A DNA stretch of 64,000 nucleotides from assembly GCA_029782295.1 (NCBI GenBank), contig JAKOVB010000067.1, forward strand, positions 270,441-334,440, read 5' to 3'. A program made the position numbers and the translations under genes. The notes beneath the pieces are model-generated. The model made no database searches. It saw nothing but the letters and a program-made list of their open reading frames with translations, and was not told the origin of the DNA. This document shows positions 1-7,598 of this stretch, in pieces (position 1 is the first letter of the stretch; each line of letters begins with the position of its first letter). The stretch comes from Pseudomonadota bacterium (GTDB taxonomy: Bacteria; Pseudomonadota; Gammaproteobacteria; Burkholderiales; Methylophilaceae).

Positions 1-1051
1 CGTCACCGATAAGATGGCCATATGCGTCGTTGATGTCCTTAAAGTCGTCCAGATCCAGCAGCAATAGTGAAAACTCATGCTGATGCCGCCCTGATCTCCC
101 AATTTCGTATTCAAGCATGCTGTTGAACTGGCGACGATTGTAGATCCCGGTTAGAGGGTCGTGGATTGCATAGTATTCAAGTTCAGAGAGAGTTCGTGAA
201 AGCACCTTGCTGGAACCAACAACCATCACCATCACCGAAAGTATCGCTCTCACGATACTTTCTTCCTGAGGGCTTAAATCTCCGATGGATACATATGCCA
301 CCCCCAGAAGGCCGTCTAGTTTTGGCGTATGTTCAGGGACGGAGACTGTAATCATGCGAACATCATTGATGCTTTCGACAATCTCATTGCTATTAACCGT
401 GTATTCCTCAATATCAAGCGGCGCATCTAAGGGCAGGTTTAGACCTGCAATCATCTGCTTTGAAAGCATGTCTCGCGCTGTTTTCTTGACCTCATCTGAA
501 TAGTTTCCGAGGTAATAAAGAAACAGTGAAAGCCCGTGCTCCTCGGCGAAGGCAATATAGAAAAAATTAAATGGAAAGATTGAATGGAATTCGGCCAGAA
601 TTTCCTGAACAAATTCCTTCCACTGGGATATGTGTTCATGAGAAAGGACAATGCGCTCAAGAACGCGGCTTTGGCGTTCGAACAGATCCTTTTCGATTAA
701 TGTCTCTGAGAGGCTTGTAAGGGTGGAGTGAAACTCCGCCATCAAAGACTGAACATAATCCCCATTTCGGTACCATTGCCGATTTCGTTCCTCGAACAAC
801 ACTTCCAGGCTTTGATCAAGGCGTCGACACATCTCTATCACCTGAGAGATGGCGTGGGAAATAGCAGGGTCATTACTATTGGTTGCTGTTGTCTCCAACT
901 CAGAAAGAACATCCTGATGGACGCTTCGGATGAGTTCAACCACCCCGGCACCGAATGTTTTGGTACGTGTTTGACTTTCCAAAAGTGCAGCAAGACGGTC
1001 AATGACTTGCTGACGAACTTCTTCCAGATTCTTAGGTAGCATTTGTGTCAT
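1..1051 (-). CDS. GGDEF-domain protein (putative diguanylate cyclase), partial
   Basis: An open frame runs leftward from ATG at 1051 to the window edge, about 350 codons, so the C-terminus is missing. Residues 1-150 are mostly helical and residues about 150-285 resemble a GAF-like sensor region. From about residue 293 a GGDEF domain begins: the motif DPLTGIYNRR and then the magnesium/substrate-binding stretch LDDFKDIND are readable. The catalytic GGDEF signature itself lies outside the window. The start overlaps the stop of the upstream metallo-beta-lactamase-fold gene by 4 bases (ATGA), so the two are translationally coupled. By family it would make c-di-GMP in the cytoplasm; there are no membrane segments. 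The function depends on an intact active site that cannot be seen here. Confidence 0.85.
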   Translation of the reverse strand, partial: MTQMLPKNLEEVRQQVIDRLAALLESQTRTKTFGAGVVELIRSVHQDVLSELETTATNSNDPAISHAISQVIEMCRRLDQSLEVLFEERNRQWYRNGDYVQSLMAEFHSTLTSLSETLIEKDLFERQSRVLERIVLSHEHISQWKEFVQEILAEFHSIFPFNFFYIAFAEEHGLSLFLYYLGNYSDEVKKTARDMLSKQMIAGLNLPLDAPLDIEEYTVNSNEIVESINDVRMITVSVPEHTPKLDGLLGVAYVSIGDLSPQEESIVRAILSVMVMVVGSSKVLSRTLSELEYYAIHDPLTGIYNRRQFNSMLEYEIGRSGRHQHEFSLLLLDLDDFKDINDAYGHLIGD

Positions 1052-1821
1052 ACAAACTCAGTGGAAAAATGTCCACCGCTTTCCATTAGGTCTACCCCGC
1101 ACTGCAAATCACGCATCCAATCAAGAAAATCCCTCACTGCAGTCCCGCGATAAACCGGGCCGTGCTGAGGTGCAATCATGTCAATTTCCAAATCTGCGAT
1201 GGTATCCAGCCAACAGCGAATTGCTTTGTTTGAACACATGTATCGACGGTGGAAACCTGCAATGAACGGTAAATGGCTTGAGAAGTCATCAACGTATGCA
1301 TCGTCTTTATCCATAGGCAACATTGCCGCACCGATATCGCCAGAGAATAGGATTTTAGACACAGGGTCGTAAACATTAATCTGACCTTCAGAGTGGAGAA
1401 AGTGAGCCGGAATGATCGTTAGCTTGAAGCCGGGAACCACCTCGCAATCCATGCCACGATCAGGCACGCCGACAAATCTGGACATATCCTTAAGTCCATA
1501 ATGCGGTAGGAAGCGAAGCCAAATGCGGGAAACATAAACTGGGCATTTGGTAAGCTCTAGCCAGGTTGATAGCCCACCCACAATATCGGGATCTTGATGG
1601 GAAAGAAAAATACCCCTGATCTGATCCGGAGGGAGATAGCGAAGCATTTCGGCTAAAACCCTTGGCATAACGCCAAAACCTCCCGGATCAAACAGTGCTC
1701 CTACACCCTCGTGAATAATCAGATATTGGTTTGAACGGATGCCATCCTCTTCTCCCGGTTCGCTCTCGTTAAGTAGAACAAATTTATGCCTCTCGGATTC
1801 AAACAGCTTGATATTGCGCAT
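1048..1821 (-). CDS. ODP-type metallo-beta-lactamase-fold protein (putative di-iron oxygen sensor)
   Basis: A 257-residue soluble protein with the metallo-beta-lactamase fold. The first metal motif is SHQDPDIVGG (about residue 93), the H-x-D-x-D form seen in ODP (oxygen-binding di-iron) signalling proteins rather than the hydrolase form HxHxDH. Other ligand candidates are the His in IPAHFLHSEGQ, the Asp in LFSGDIG and the His in APQHGPVYRG. The position of the second histidine of the first motif is Ile, so a normal hydrolase site is unlikely. It lies 24 bases after a STAS gene and overlaps a GGDEF gene by 4 bases. I infer a gas or redox sensor passing a signal to the cyclase; a plain hydrolase role is the alternative. 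Confidence 0.82.
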   Translation of the reverse strand: MRNIKLFESERHKFVLLNESEPGEEDGIRSNQYLIIHEGVGALFDPGGFGVMPRVLAEMLRYLPPDQIRGIFLSHQDPDIVGGLSTWLELTKCPVYVSRIWLRFLPHYGLKDMSRFVGVPDRGMDCEVVPGFKLTIIPAHFLHSEGQINVYDPVSKILFSGDIGAAMLPMDKDDAYVDDFSSHLPFIAGFHRRYMCSNKAIRCWLDTIADLEIDMIAPQHGPVYRGTAVRDFLDWMRDLQCGVDLMESGGHFSTEFV

Positions 1822-1845
1822 TGAAACTCCGCATCAACGTAAAGA

Positions 1846-2283
1846 TTAAAAGGGTTTTAGGGTTGCATGCTCATTTACTGGATGGATTCTGACGCAGTCT
1901 GGGCCAGGGAAATCGCAATTTGCCTGGAAGCAGTTTGAGCAGGCTTTGTGCTGGGAGGCAGATATGTGATGGCTGCCAAAATGACGGGTAAGCAAACCAG
2001 ATTCAAATAAATGATGAATATCCGGACTGGAATCGATGATGCTGAGTTGTAACTTCCCATGGACCATCTCCGCGATCAGAAGCATTGCCCCGATTGCGCA
2101 GGTGTTGAGTGAAGTAACTTTATCCAGTGAAATCTGAATTCGTTTGACGTCTCCTTTATGAACTTGGGATTTAGATGCTTCTAAAAGTTCACGTGCAAGT
2201 GAGAAATCAAAATCGCCTGAAATTGTAATTTGCAGCAATTCAGCTGCTTGGTGAAAAGCGATCATGCTAAAGACACCCACCAA
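1846..2283 (-). CDS. STAS-domain protein with C-terminal cysteine cluster
   Basis: A 145-residue protein. Residues about 10-105 show the STAS pattern of anti-anti-sigma-like proteins: a first strand ending in ISGDFDFSLA, then VKRIQISLDKVTSLNTCAIGAM, where the usual phosphorylatable Ser/Thr region reads TSLNTCAIG. The last 40 residues are not STAS: they carry four cysteines in the order CSNCFQANC and DC, which could bind a metal. It is the first gene of a minus-strand operon with the ODP-like and GGDEF genes. An internal ATG at codon 7 (2265) is another possible start. A role as a partner-switch or scaffold protein in this signalling operon is inference. Confidence 0.75.
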   Translation of the reverse strand: MVGVFSMIAFHQAAELLQITISGDFDFSLARELLEASKSQVHKGDVKRIQISLDKVTSLNTCAIGAMLLIAEMVHGKLQLSIIDSSPDIHHLFESGLLTRHFGSHHISASQHKACSNCFQANCDFPGPDCVRIHPVNEHATLKPF

Positions 2284-2658
2284 AGGAACGATAAGTTGGG
2301 TGCCAAGTGGGACAAAAAGAGTCGTGGTGACCTACTGAGAACTCTATAAATTGATCGAGCACAAACCCACCCCTGCCAAAATGGCTCCAACTAAATTTTC
2401 CAAAATTTTGAGAAATTCAGGAGGCGGGTTTTAGGCCTCAAAAACCTTGCACCGGGGGCTTGGGAACAAGGCGATGTATTTTTACACTGAGGTGCTGATT
2501 ACATCAAGATCTAATTGGATGCTTTTGCGAAAGGAAGTATTGAGTCCATCCAAAAATTGCGGTGTGGTTCGGTTCCCAGGGGGAGCAAATAGGGAGAGAA
2601 AATTTGTTAAGTATCCTGCATACATTACCCACGTATCTGTTGCTTAGTCGTAGTCTGA
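2284..2658. other. Intergenic region without a supported gene
   Basis: This 375-base stretch separates the STAS operon promoter side from the 3' end of the SOUL gene. A 66-codon plus-strand frame at 2447-2647 has no recognisable protein features or convincing ribosome-binding site and is not called. The stretch probably holds the promoter of the minus-strand STAS operon near 2290-2400, but no clear -35/-10 pair was identified. Confidence 0.5.
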
Positions 2659-3282
2659 CTATTCATATTCCACCATTACTTCATTACGTCTGAGGAAAGG
2701 TAACGTCCAAGGGGGATTGTATCGGGCAAGCTCAGGTACACCGACAGGTTTGAGGTGCTTGCTGACCATCCAAGACAGCAGTTCTTCAGTCTTTTTAGCT
2801 GTTTTCGTTTCACTAGCCAGTCCTGAGAAAGTGATCACCGCCACTTTGCGACCTGGCACTTCTCTCAGCTTGACTTGGGTATTGTTTGGAACCGGAAGCG
2901 TTGAGAGAGTGTATTGACTAGGCATCACAAAGCGCACTTGCCATTTGCCAGATTTTGGCAAAAGTGTCACCGGTGTTGTCATGGCGATTTTGTTATCCAT
3001 CGGTTCAACCATGACGGGGGCGGTCATCGCGATCTTTGCATTAGCACCAGTATTTGCTCGATTATTTCCAAAGATGTAGTCCGCAATCAGACGAAAACCC
3101 TTGCTTGAAGCCTCGTCCAGATCGCCTTCAACCAGCACCTCAGCGACGATCAATGGGTAGTATTGCCGCAGCTCGAAAGATTCGGTTTGTTCAAGCAACT
3201 CAAATTTTGGTTCTTCAATAGCCATAGCAACATTTGGTAACAAGCAAAGTAGGAATGTCCAGAATAGCAGATGAAATCGCAT
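2659..3282 (-). CDS. SOUL-family heme-binding protein, exported
   Basis: A 207-residue protein with a Sec signal peptide: MRF then a hydrophobic run ending in NVAMA, cleavage predicted near residue 21. The mature part matches the SOUL/HBP family: EEPKFELLEQTESFELRQY at the N-terminus, IAMTAPVMVE and IAMTTPVTLLP in the middle (the duplicated IAMTxPV motif) and a C-terminal ELARYNPPWTLPFLRRNEV. The family is described as heme or tetrapyrrole binding; many bacterial members are uncharacterised. Here it would act in the periplasm. It stands alone, between intergenic gaps, so context gives no further clue. Confidence 0.9.
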   Translation of the reverse strand: MRFHLLFWTFLLCLLPNVAMAIEEPKFELLEQTESFELRQYYPLIVAEVLVEGDLDEASSKGFRLIADYIFGNNRANTGANAKIAMTAPVMVEPMDNKIAMTTPVTLLPKSGKWQVRFVMPSQYTLSTLPVPNNTQVKLREVPGRKVAVITFSGLASETKTAKKTEELLSWMVSKHLKPVGVPELARYNPPWTLPFLRRNEVMVEYE

Positions 3283-3500
3283 GGTTTAGCAGACATTATT
3301 GAATTCCGTTGGAGTGCTCGATATTCATTAAGTTTCGATGTGTTCCGTTAATCCGTTGCAGCTACCAAAACGCGCCACAGTGCTCCTTCCAAGCGCATAT
3401 CAAATTCTTTTACGTCCGCATGGGTCAAAAACAGGCTCGTTTGAACAGCTAAAACTTTCCTACAGATTCATCTTTTATAACGATGGTGTAAGCTGTTGTT

Positions 3501-4886
3501 ATGAATATTTCCTTCCTTGGCGCAGCCGGCGAGGTTACCGGCTCCTGTTATCTGGTCGAAACCGGCGGGGTTCGATTTCTGGTCGATTGCGGTATGTTCC
3601 AGGGGGGGCATGACGCCGACCTGAAAAACCAGCATTTCCCGGCGTTCGATCCGAGAGGCATCGACTTCGTCCTGGTGACCCACGCCCATATCGACCACTC
3701 CGGCATGCTGCCCAGGCTGGCGGCGCTGGGCTTCAAGGGCGCTGTCTATGCGACTCAGCCGACCATCGAACTGCTGGATGTCATGTTGCGCGACAGCGCC
3801 CATATCCAGGAAAAGGAGGCGGAGTGGGCGCAGCAACACCCGCACCGCAACCATCACATGCTGTTGGAACCGCTTTATGGCGAACGCGAGGTCGAGCTGG
3901 CCATGGCCCTGCTCGAAACGGTCGACTACGATGCGGAGTTCCTGCCCAGTCCCGGCGTCAACTGCCGTTTCCGGGAAGCAGGCCATATCCTGGGTTCCGC
4001 CATCATCGAGGTGCGGGCTGAAGGGAAACGCGTGGTGTTTTCAGGCGACTTGGGGCAACCCGGTCGGCCCATCCTGCGCAACCCGGCCGAGATCGACACG
4101 GCGGACGCTGTGCTGATCGAATCGACCTACGGCAACCGCTTGCACAAGAACCTCAAGGATACGCTCAACGAGTTCGTGTTTGCGGTGGAGGACACCCTCT
4201 ACCGCAAACAGGGCAACGTTATCATGCCCGCCTTCACCGTGGGCCGGACACAGGAGATCTTGTATCTGCTGATCGACCTGACCCGTCAGCGCCGGCTGCA
4301 TAACCTGAAGATCTATGTCGATTCACCGATGGCACTGGCTGCGACCGAAATCACCATGAAACATATCGAACTGTTTAACCAGGAGGCGCAGAAACTGGTG
4401 GCCTGGGGCCAGGAGCGGCGCAAGGAGCTGCCCGATATTCGATTCGTGCAGGAGGTGGAGGAGTCCATGGCGCTGAACGACATCCGTTCCGGCGCCATCA
4501 TCATTTCCGCCAGCGGCATGTGCGATGCAGGCCGCATCAAGCACCACCTGCGTCACAACATTGTGCGACCGGAATGCAGTATCGTGTTTACCGGCTTCCA
4601 GGCTGGCGGTACGTTGGGGCGGCGCCTCGTGGACGGAGCGGAAAAAATTCGTCTGTTCGGGGACGAAATCCCGGTGCGGGCCGATATCTACACCATCGGC
4701 GGGCTCTCGGCGCATGCCGACCAGGCGGCCCTTCTCGACTGGCTGCGTCATTTCAGGCGCGCACCGCGACAGACTTTCGTGGTGCACGGCGAGCAGGAAA
4801 CTGCCGTGCTGTTTGCCGGACTCATCAAGGAGCGCATGGGGTGGGATGCGTATGTGCCCGAGGCGGGCGAAACGATCACGGTTTGA
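3501..4886 (+). CDS. Beta-CASP metallo-beta-lactamase-fold ribonuclease (YSH1/CPSF-like)
   Basis: A 461-residue protein of usual family length. It starts MNISFLGAAGEVTGSCYLVE, carries the HxHxDH zinc motif as THAHIDHSG (about residue 60), a later metal His in REAGHILGSA, Asp in FSGDLG, the beta-CASP middle region with ESTYGNRLH and PAFTVGRTQE, ISASGMCDAGR and GLSAHADQ near the end. Family members are zinc-dependent RNA endo/exonucleases acting in the cytoplasm; which RNA this one processes is unknown. The next gene, a Crp/Fnr regulator, follows after 17 bases and is probably co-transcribed. Composition is clearly more GC-rich than the genes on the left. Confidence 0.93.
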   Translation: MNISFLGAAGEVTGSCYLVETGGVRFLVDCGMFQGGHDADLKNQHFPAFDPRGIDFVLVTHAHIDHSGMLPRLAALGFKGAVYATQPTIELLDVMLRDSAHIQEKEAEWAQQHPHRNHHMLLEPLYGEREVELAMALLETVDYDAEFLPSPGVNCRFREAGHILGSAIIEVRAEGKRVVFSGDLGQPGRPILRNPAEIDTADAVLIESTYGNRLHKNLKDTLNEFVFAVEDTLYRKQGNVIMPAFTVGRTQEILYLLIDLTRQRRLHNLKIYVDSPMALAATEITMKHIELFNQEAQKLVAWGQERRKELPDIRFVQEVEESMALNDIRSGAIIISASGMCDAGRIKHHLRHNIVRPECSIVFTGFQAGGTLGRRLVDGAEKIRLFGDEIPVRADIYTIGGLSAHADQAALLDWLRHFRRAPRQTFVVHGEQETAVLFAGLIKERMGWDAYVPEAGETITV

Positions 4887-4903
4887 ACGAACTGGAGGCG
4901 GGG

Positions 4904-5590
4904 ATGACAACGCAAGCGGATACAAGAGATGAACTAGGATGGCTGGAATCGTTTCCGCCATTGCTCAGCTTGGAGCCCCATGCGCGCGATTTATTGCGGC
5001 ATGCCGCACGGATTGTCGAGGCGCCCGTCGGCACCATCGGTTATCGAGAAGCCGATCCTTGCAATGCCTATGTCATGCGGCTGGCCGGGCGGTCGCGCGT
5101 CTACAAGATGTCCGATTCCGGCCGCGAAATCCTGCTGTACCGGGTCGCTGCCGGAGAAACCTGCGTGCTGACGACGACCTGCCTGCTGGGACGCAGTTCC
5201 TATCCGGCGTCCACGGTCGTGGAAGAACCCATCCGGGACGTGATTATCCCTGCGGCCGTGTTTCATCAGCTGATGGTGGAGTCCGAGGTGTTTCGCCGTT
5301 TCGTGATGAGCAATTATGGCGATCTGATCAGCAACCTGATCGTGCTAGTCGATGAAGTCGCGTTCCATGGGCTGGACGCCAGGCTGGCGAGGTTGCTGGT
5401 GGAGGCGTCGGCCAGCAACCCGTCCATCGAGCGGACCCATCAACAACTGGCTGATGAACTGGGTACGGCGCGAGAGGTCGTCAGCCGCCAGCTCAAGAGC
5501 TTCGAGCATCAGGGATTGCTCAATCTCGGGCGTGGCCGTATCGAAATCCTGAAAAAAGACGCGCTGGAAAAACTCGCCCAGCGCGCTTGA
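4904..5590 (+). CDS. Crp/Fnr-family transcriptional regulator
   Basis: A 228-residue protein; the frame is open much further upstream, inside the nuclease gene, but ATG at 4904 gives the normal Crp length and follows a GGAGG-like site (4894-4898). Residues about 20-140 form the cNMP-binding-like beta barrel, including GETCVLTTTCLLG with two cysteines six residues apart; there is no N-terminal FNR-type four-Cys cluster. Residues about 165-215 form the winged helix: THQQLADELGTAREVVSRQL matches the Crp HTH signature. The cysteines could give redox response, which is speculative. It sits directly downstream of the beta-CASP gene. Confidence 0.88.
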   Translation: MTTQADTRDELGWLESFPPLLSLEPHARDLLRHAARIVEAPVGTIGYREADPCNAYVMRLAGRSRVYKMSDSGREILLYRVAAGETCVLTTTCLLGRSSYPASTVVEEPIRDVIIPAAVFHQLMVESEVFRRFVMSNYGDLISNLIVLVDEVAFHGLDARLARLLVEASASNPSIERTHQQLADELGTAREVVSRQLKSFEHQGLLNLGRGRIEILKKDALEKLAQRA

Positions 5591-5595
5591 AAGCC

Positions 5596-6645
5596 CTACT
5601 CAGCCTTGGGGCGGTGCGTGATGCAAACGAACTTCCCGTCCCGTGCGCCTGGCGGCATGATGGCCGGTTTGACCTCAGCTACCTCCATTGCGGGTGCAGT
5701 GACGTTGCATTCGATGCACTTGCCCTTGACCAGGTTGAAGCCCTTCACCGTTGACAGCCCCTTGGCGTCCTTGAAATTGGCGCCATCCACATCGGCGCTG
5801 TCCAGATTGACGTTGGTGAGGTCCGCGCCCGTCAAATCAGCCTGACCGAGGTCGGCGCGATACATGTTGGTATTGCGCAGATTGGCCCCGGTGAGGTTGG
5901 CAAAGCGGAAACTGGCGATATTGAGGTCGGCCCCCTCGAAGTTGGCGTTGGCGAAGTTGCCGCCGACGGAATCAAACTTCATCTGTCCCATCGGCTGATT
6001 GCCGACATCCAGGCCGAAGCGTCCGTTGGTAATGTTGGCGTTGCTCATGTCCACGTTGCCCAGGGTGCCGATGACGCGTGCGCGGGTCAGGTTGGCCCCC
6101 TTGAAATTGGTCTTGTCGAAAATCGCCTGGAAGATAATCGCATCGGTGAGGTCCGCGCCGCTCAGGTCAGCCTTTTCCAATCGCGCCAAGTTGAGATAGG
6201 CGCGCTGCATGTTGGCCCCGCTCAAATTTGCACCACGCAGGTAAGCCCCGAAGAAACTGGTGTTGACCATTTTGCAGTGGCGCAGATCCATCCCGTCCAG
6301 TTCCAGATAGCCGGCATCCTTGTTGGACAGGTCACACTCCTTGCTCTGGATCTGCTTGACGGCATCGGCCTGGCTGATTTTCTCGCGCTCGACTTCGGCA
6401 TTCTTGGCGTAGAAGGCCGCGGCCTTGGCAATGGTTTCCGCAGGGTGCATCTGGAAGGCCGATTTTGACTCTTCGCTGCCGAAGCAGTAGGTCTTGCCTT
6501 CGAACAGGGTGTTGATCGAGCAATTGGTTTTGATCATTTGCCCGCCGGAAAGCCCGGTGGTGCAATGATCACCGAATTCGCCGGCCCATGTCAGGCCTGC
6601 GCACATTGAAAGCACGGCTGTTGCAACTATATTCACGATACGCAT
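5596..6645 (-). CDS. Exported pentapeptide-repeat protein with YHS-like N-terminal segment
   Basis: A 349-residue protein with a signal peptide (MRIVNIVATAVLSMCAGLTWA, cleavage near residue 21). Residues about 38-75 (NCSINTLFEGKTYCFGSEES, then FQMHPAETI) resemble a YHS domain, with two cysteines that could hold a metal. From about residue 110 to 300 there are pentapeptide repeats of the A(D/N)LXX type, such as GANLSGANMQRAYLNLARLE, forming a right-handed beta-helix. Two cysteines near the C-terminus (KGKCIECNV) form CxxC. A periplasmic location is expected. Its function is not known; pentapeptide repeats mark a fold, not an activity. It is transcribed away from the glycine-zipper gene. Confidence 0.88.
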   Translation of the reverse strand: MRIVNIVATAVLSMCAGLTWAGEFGDHCTTGLSGGQMIKTNCSINTLFEGKTYCFGSEESKSAFQMHPAETIAKAAAFYAKNAEVEREKISQADAVKQIQSKECDLSNKDAGYLELDGMDLRHCKMVNTSFFGAYLRGANLSGANMQRAYLNLARLEKADLSGADLTDAIIFQAIFDKTNFKGANLTRARVIGTLGNVDMSNANITNGRFGLDVGNQPMGQMKFDSVGGNFANANFEGADLNIASFRFANLTGANLRNTNMYRADLGQADLTGADLTNVNLDSADVDGANFKDAKGLSTVKGFNLVKGKCIECNVTAPAMEVAEVKPAIMPPGARDGKFVCITHRPKAE

Positions 6646-6911
6646 GATGGTCTCCTGAGTGATCTGATCTTAGACGTCCAGAGGACGCTGTGGTGACAAT
6701 ATCGATGAATTTGTCATGGGCGTATGTAACTTTAGTCACAAAGTTGAGTGATTTGTTCAAGTTATATGCAGGTGGGTGCCCGGGGGCCGATCAGCACAGA
6801 TGTAAAACTTTGTAACAGTGTCAACAGGCGCAGATGGGCGACGTTATTTCCCCTAACCGCTGCGAAATCGCAACGGGTGGCTGACAAGCTAACAACTGAA
6901 GGAGATTTAAC
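6646..6911. promoter_or_regulatory. Divergent intergenic region between pentapeptide-repeat and glycine-zipper genes
   Basis: This 266-base gap must contain promoters for both divergent genes. It includes AT-rich stretches such as 6717-6770 and a Shine-Dalgarno-like GAAGGAG at 6898-6904 just before the ATG at 6912. No operator or riboswitch was recognised, so the call rests on gene orientation. Confidence 0.45.
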
Positions 6912-7547
6912 GTGAACAAAACCAGAATCGGCGCTTCCCTCATGCTACTGGGACTTTTCTCGCTGCAGGCTGCAGCCGATGACGTGTATTACGACACCGC
7001 TCGCGTCATTTCCGTGACCCCGCAAACCGAGCGTGTGAACAACCCGCGTCAGGAATGCCATACCGAATACTCCCGTGATTCGTATTACCAGTCCGGTGAC
7101 CGCGATATCGGCGGTTCCATCATCGGTGGGATCGCTGGCGGCCTGATTGGCAGCCAAGTAGGCAAGGGCAAGGGGCGTATCGCAGGTGCCGCGGTAGGCG
7201 CGGCGACTGGTGCCATCGTCGGTGACCGTATCGACAACAGCGATCGTCGTGATTACGGATACAGCAGCCGGCCGGTCGAACGCTGTACCCAGATTGACAA
7301 CTGGCAGACGGTCAACCGCGGTTATCTGGTGACCTACCGTTTCAACGGCCGCGACTACACCACGACCATGCCCAACGATCCGGGTTCGACGGTGAATGTC
7401 CGGGTATCCGTGGCACCGGATTACCGCAGCAATGTGGCCAGTTTCGGTCCCATTCCCGGGTATCCGCAACGTGACAACGGCTGGAACCGCGGTTGGGACA
7501 GGCGTGGGCGCGATCATGATCGTGACCATGATAGATGGGACGACTGA
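6912..7547 (+). CDS. Glycine-zipper 2TM outer-membrane-associated protein
   Basis: A 211-residue protein with a signal peptide (cleavage after LQAAA, about residue 22). Residues about 66-105 contain the glycine-zipper repeat GGSIIGGIAGGLIGSQVG followed by GRIAGAAVGAATGAIVGD, the Rickettsia-17-kDa-like/2TM motif. The segment VERCTQIDNWQTVNRGYLVTY is typical of the family and is followed by a Tyr/Thr-rich beta region. The C-terminal 20 residues are rich in Arg, Asp and His (RRGRDHDRDHDRWDD). There is no lipobox cysteine. Such proteins are envelope proteins of unclear function. A strong terminator follows 26 bases after the stop. Confidence 0.9.
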   Translation: MNKTRIGASLMLLGLFSLQAAADDVYYDTARVISVTPQTERVNNPRQECHTEYSRDSYYQSGDRDIGGSIIGGIAGGLIGSQVGKGKGRIAGAAVGAATGAIVGDRIDNSDRRDYGYSSRPVERCTQIDNWQTVNRGYLVTYRFNGRDYTTTMPNDPGSTVNVRVSVAPDYRSNVASFGPIPGYPQRDNGWNRGWDRRGRDHDRDHDRWDD

Positions 7548-7573
7548 TACCCAAAAGGTTTAGTCTCTGCGAA

Positions 7574-7598
7574 CCGCCGGCGATCCCGGCGGTTTTTT
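7574..7598. terminator. Rho-independent terminator, probably bidirectional
   Basis: A perfect 7-bp GC stem (CCGCCGG at 7574-7580 pairing with CCGGCGG at 7586-7592) with a 5-base loop is followed by six T residues. It lies between the convergent glycine-zipper and potassium-channel genes; its T run touches the stop codon of the channel gene at 7597. Confidence 0.9.

Noticed and set aside
2447..2647. 66-codon plus-strand frame in the gap between the STAS and SOUL genes
   Set aside because: No start signal, no hydrophobic or domain pattern.
3468..3986. 172-codon minus-strand frame inside the beta-CASP gene
   Set aside because: Antisense shadow of a GC-rich gene whose plus-strand product has all family motifs.
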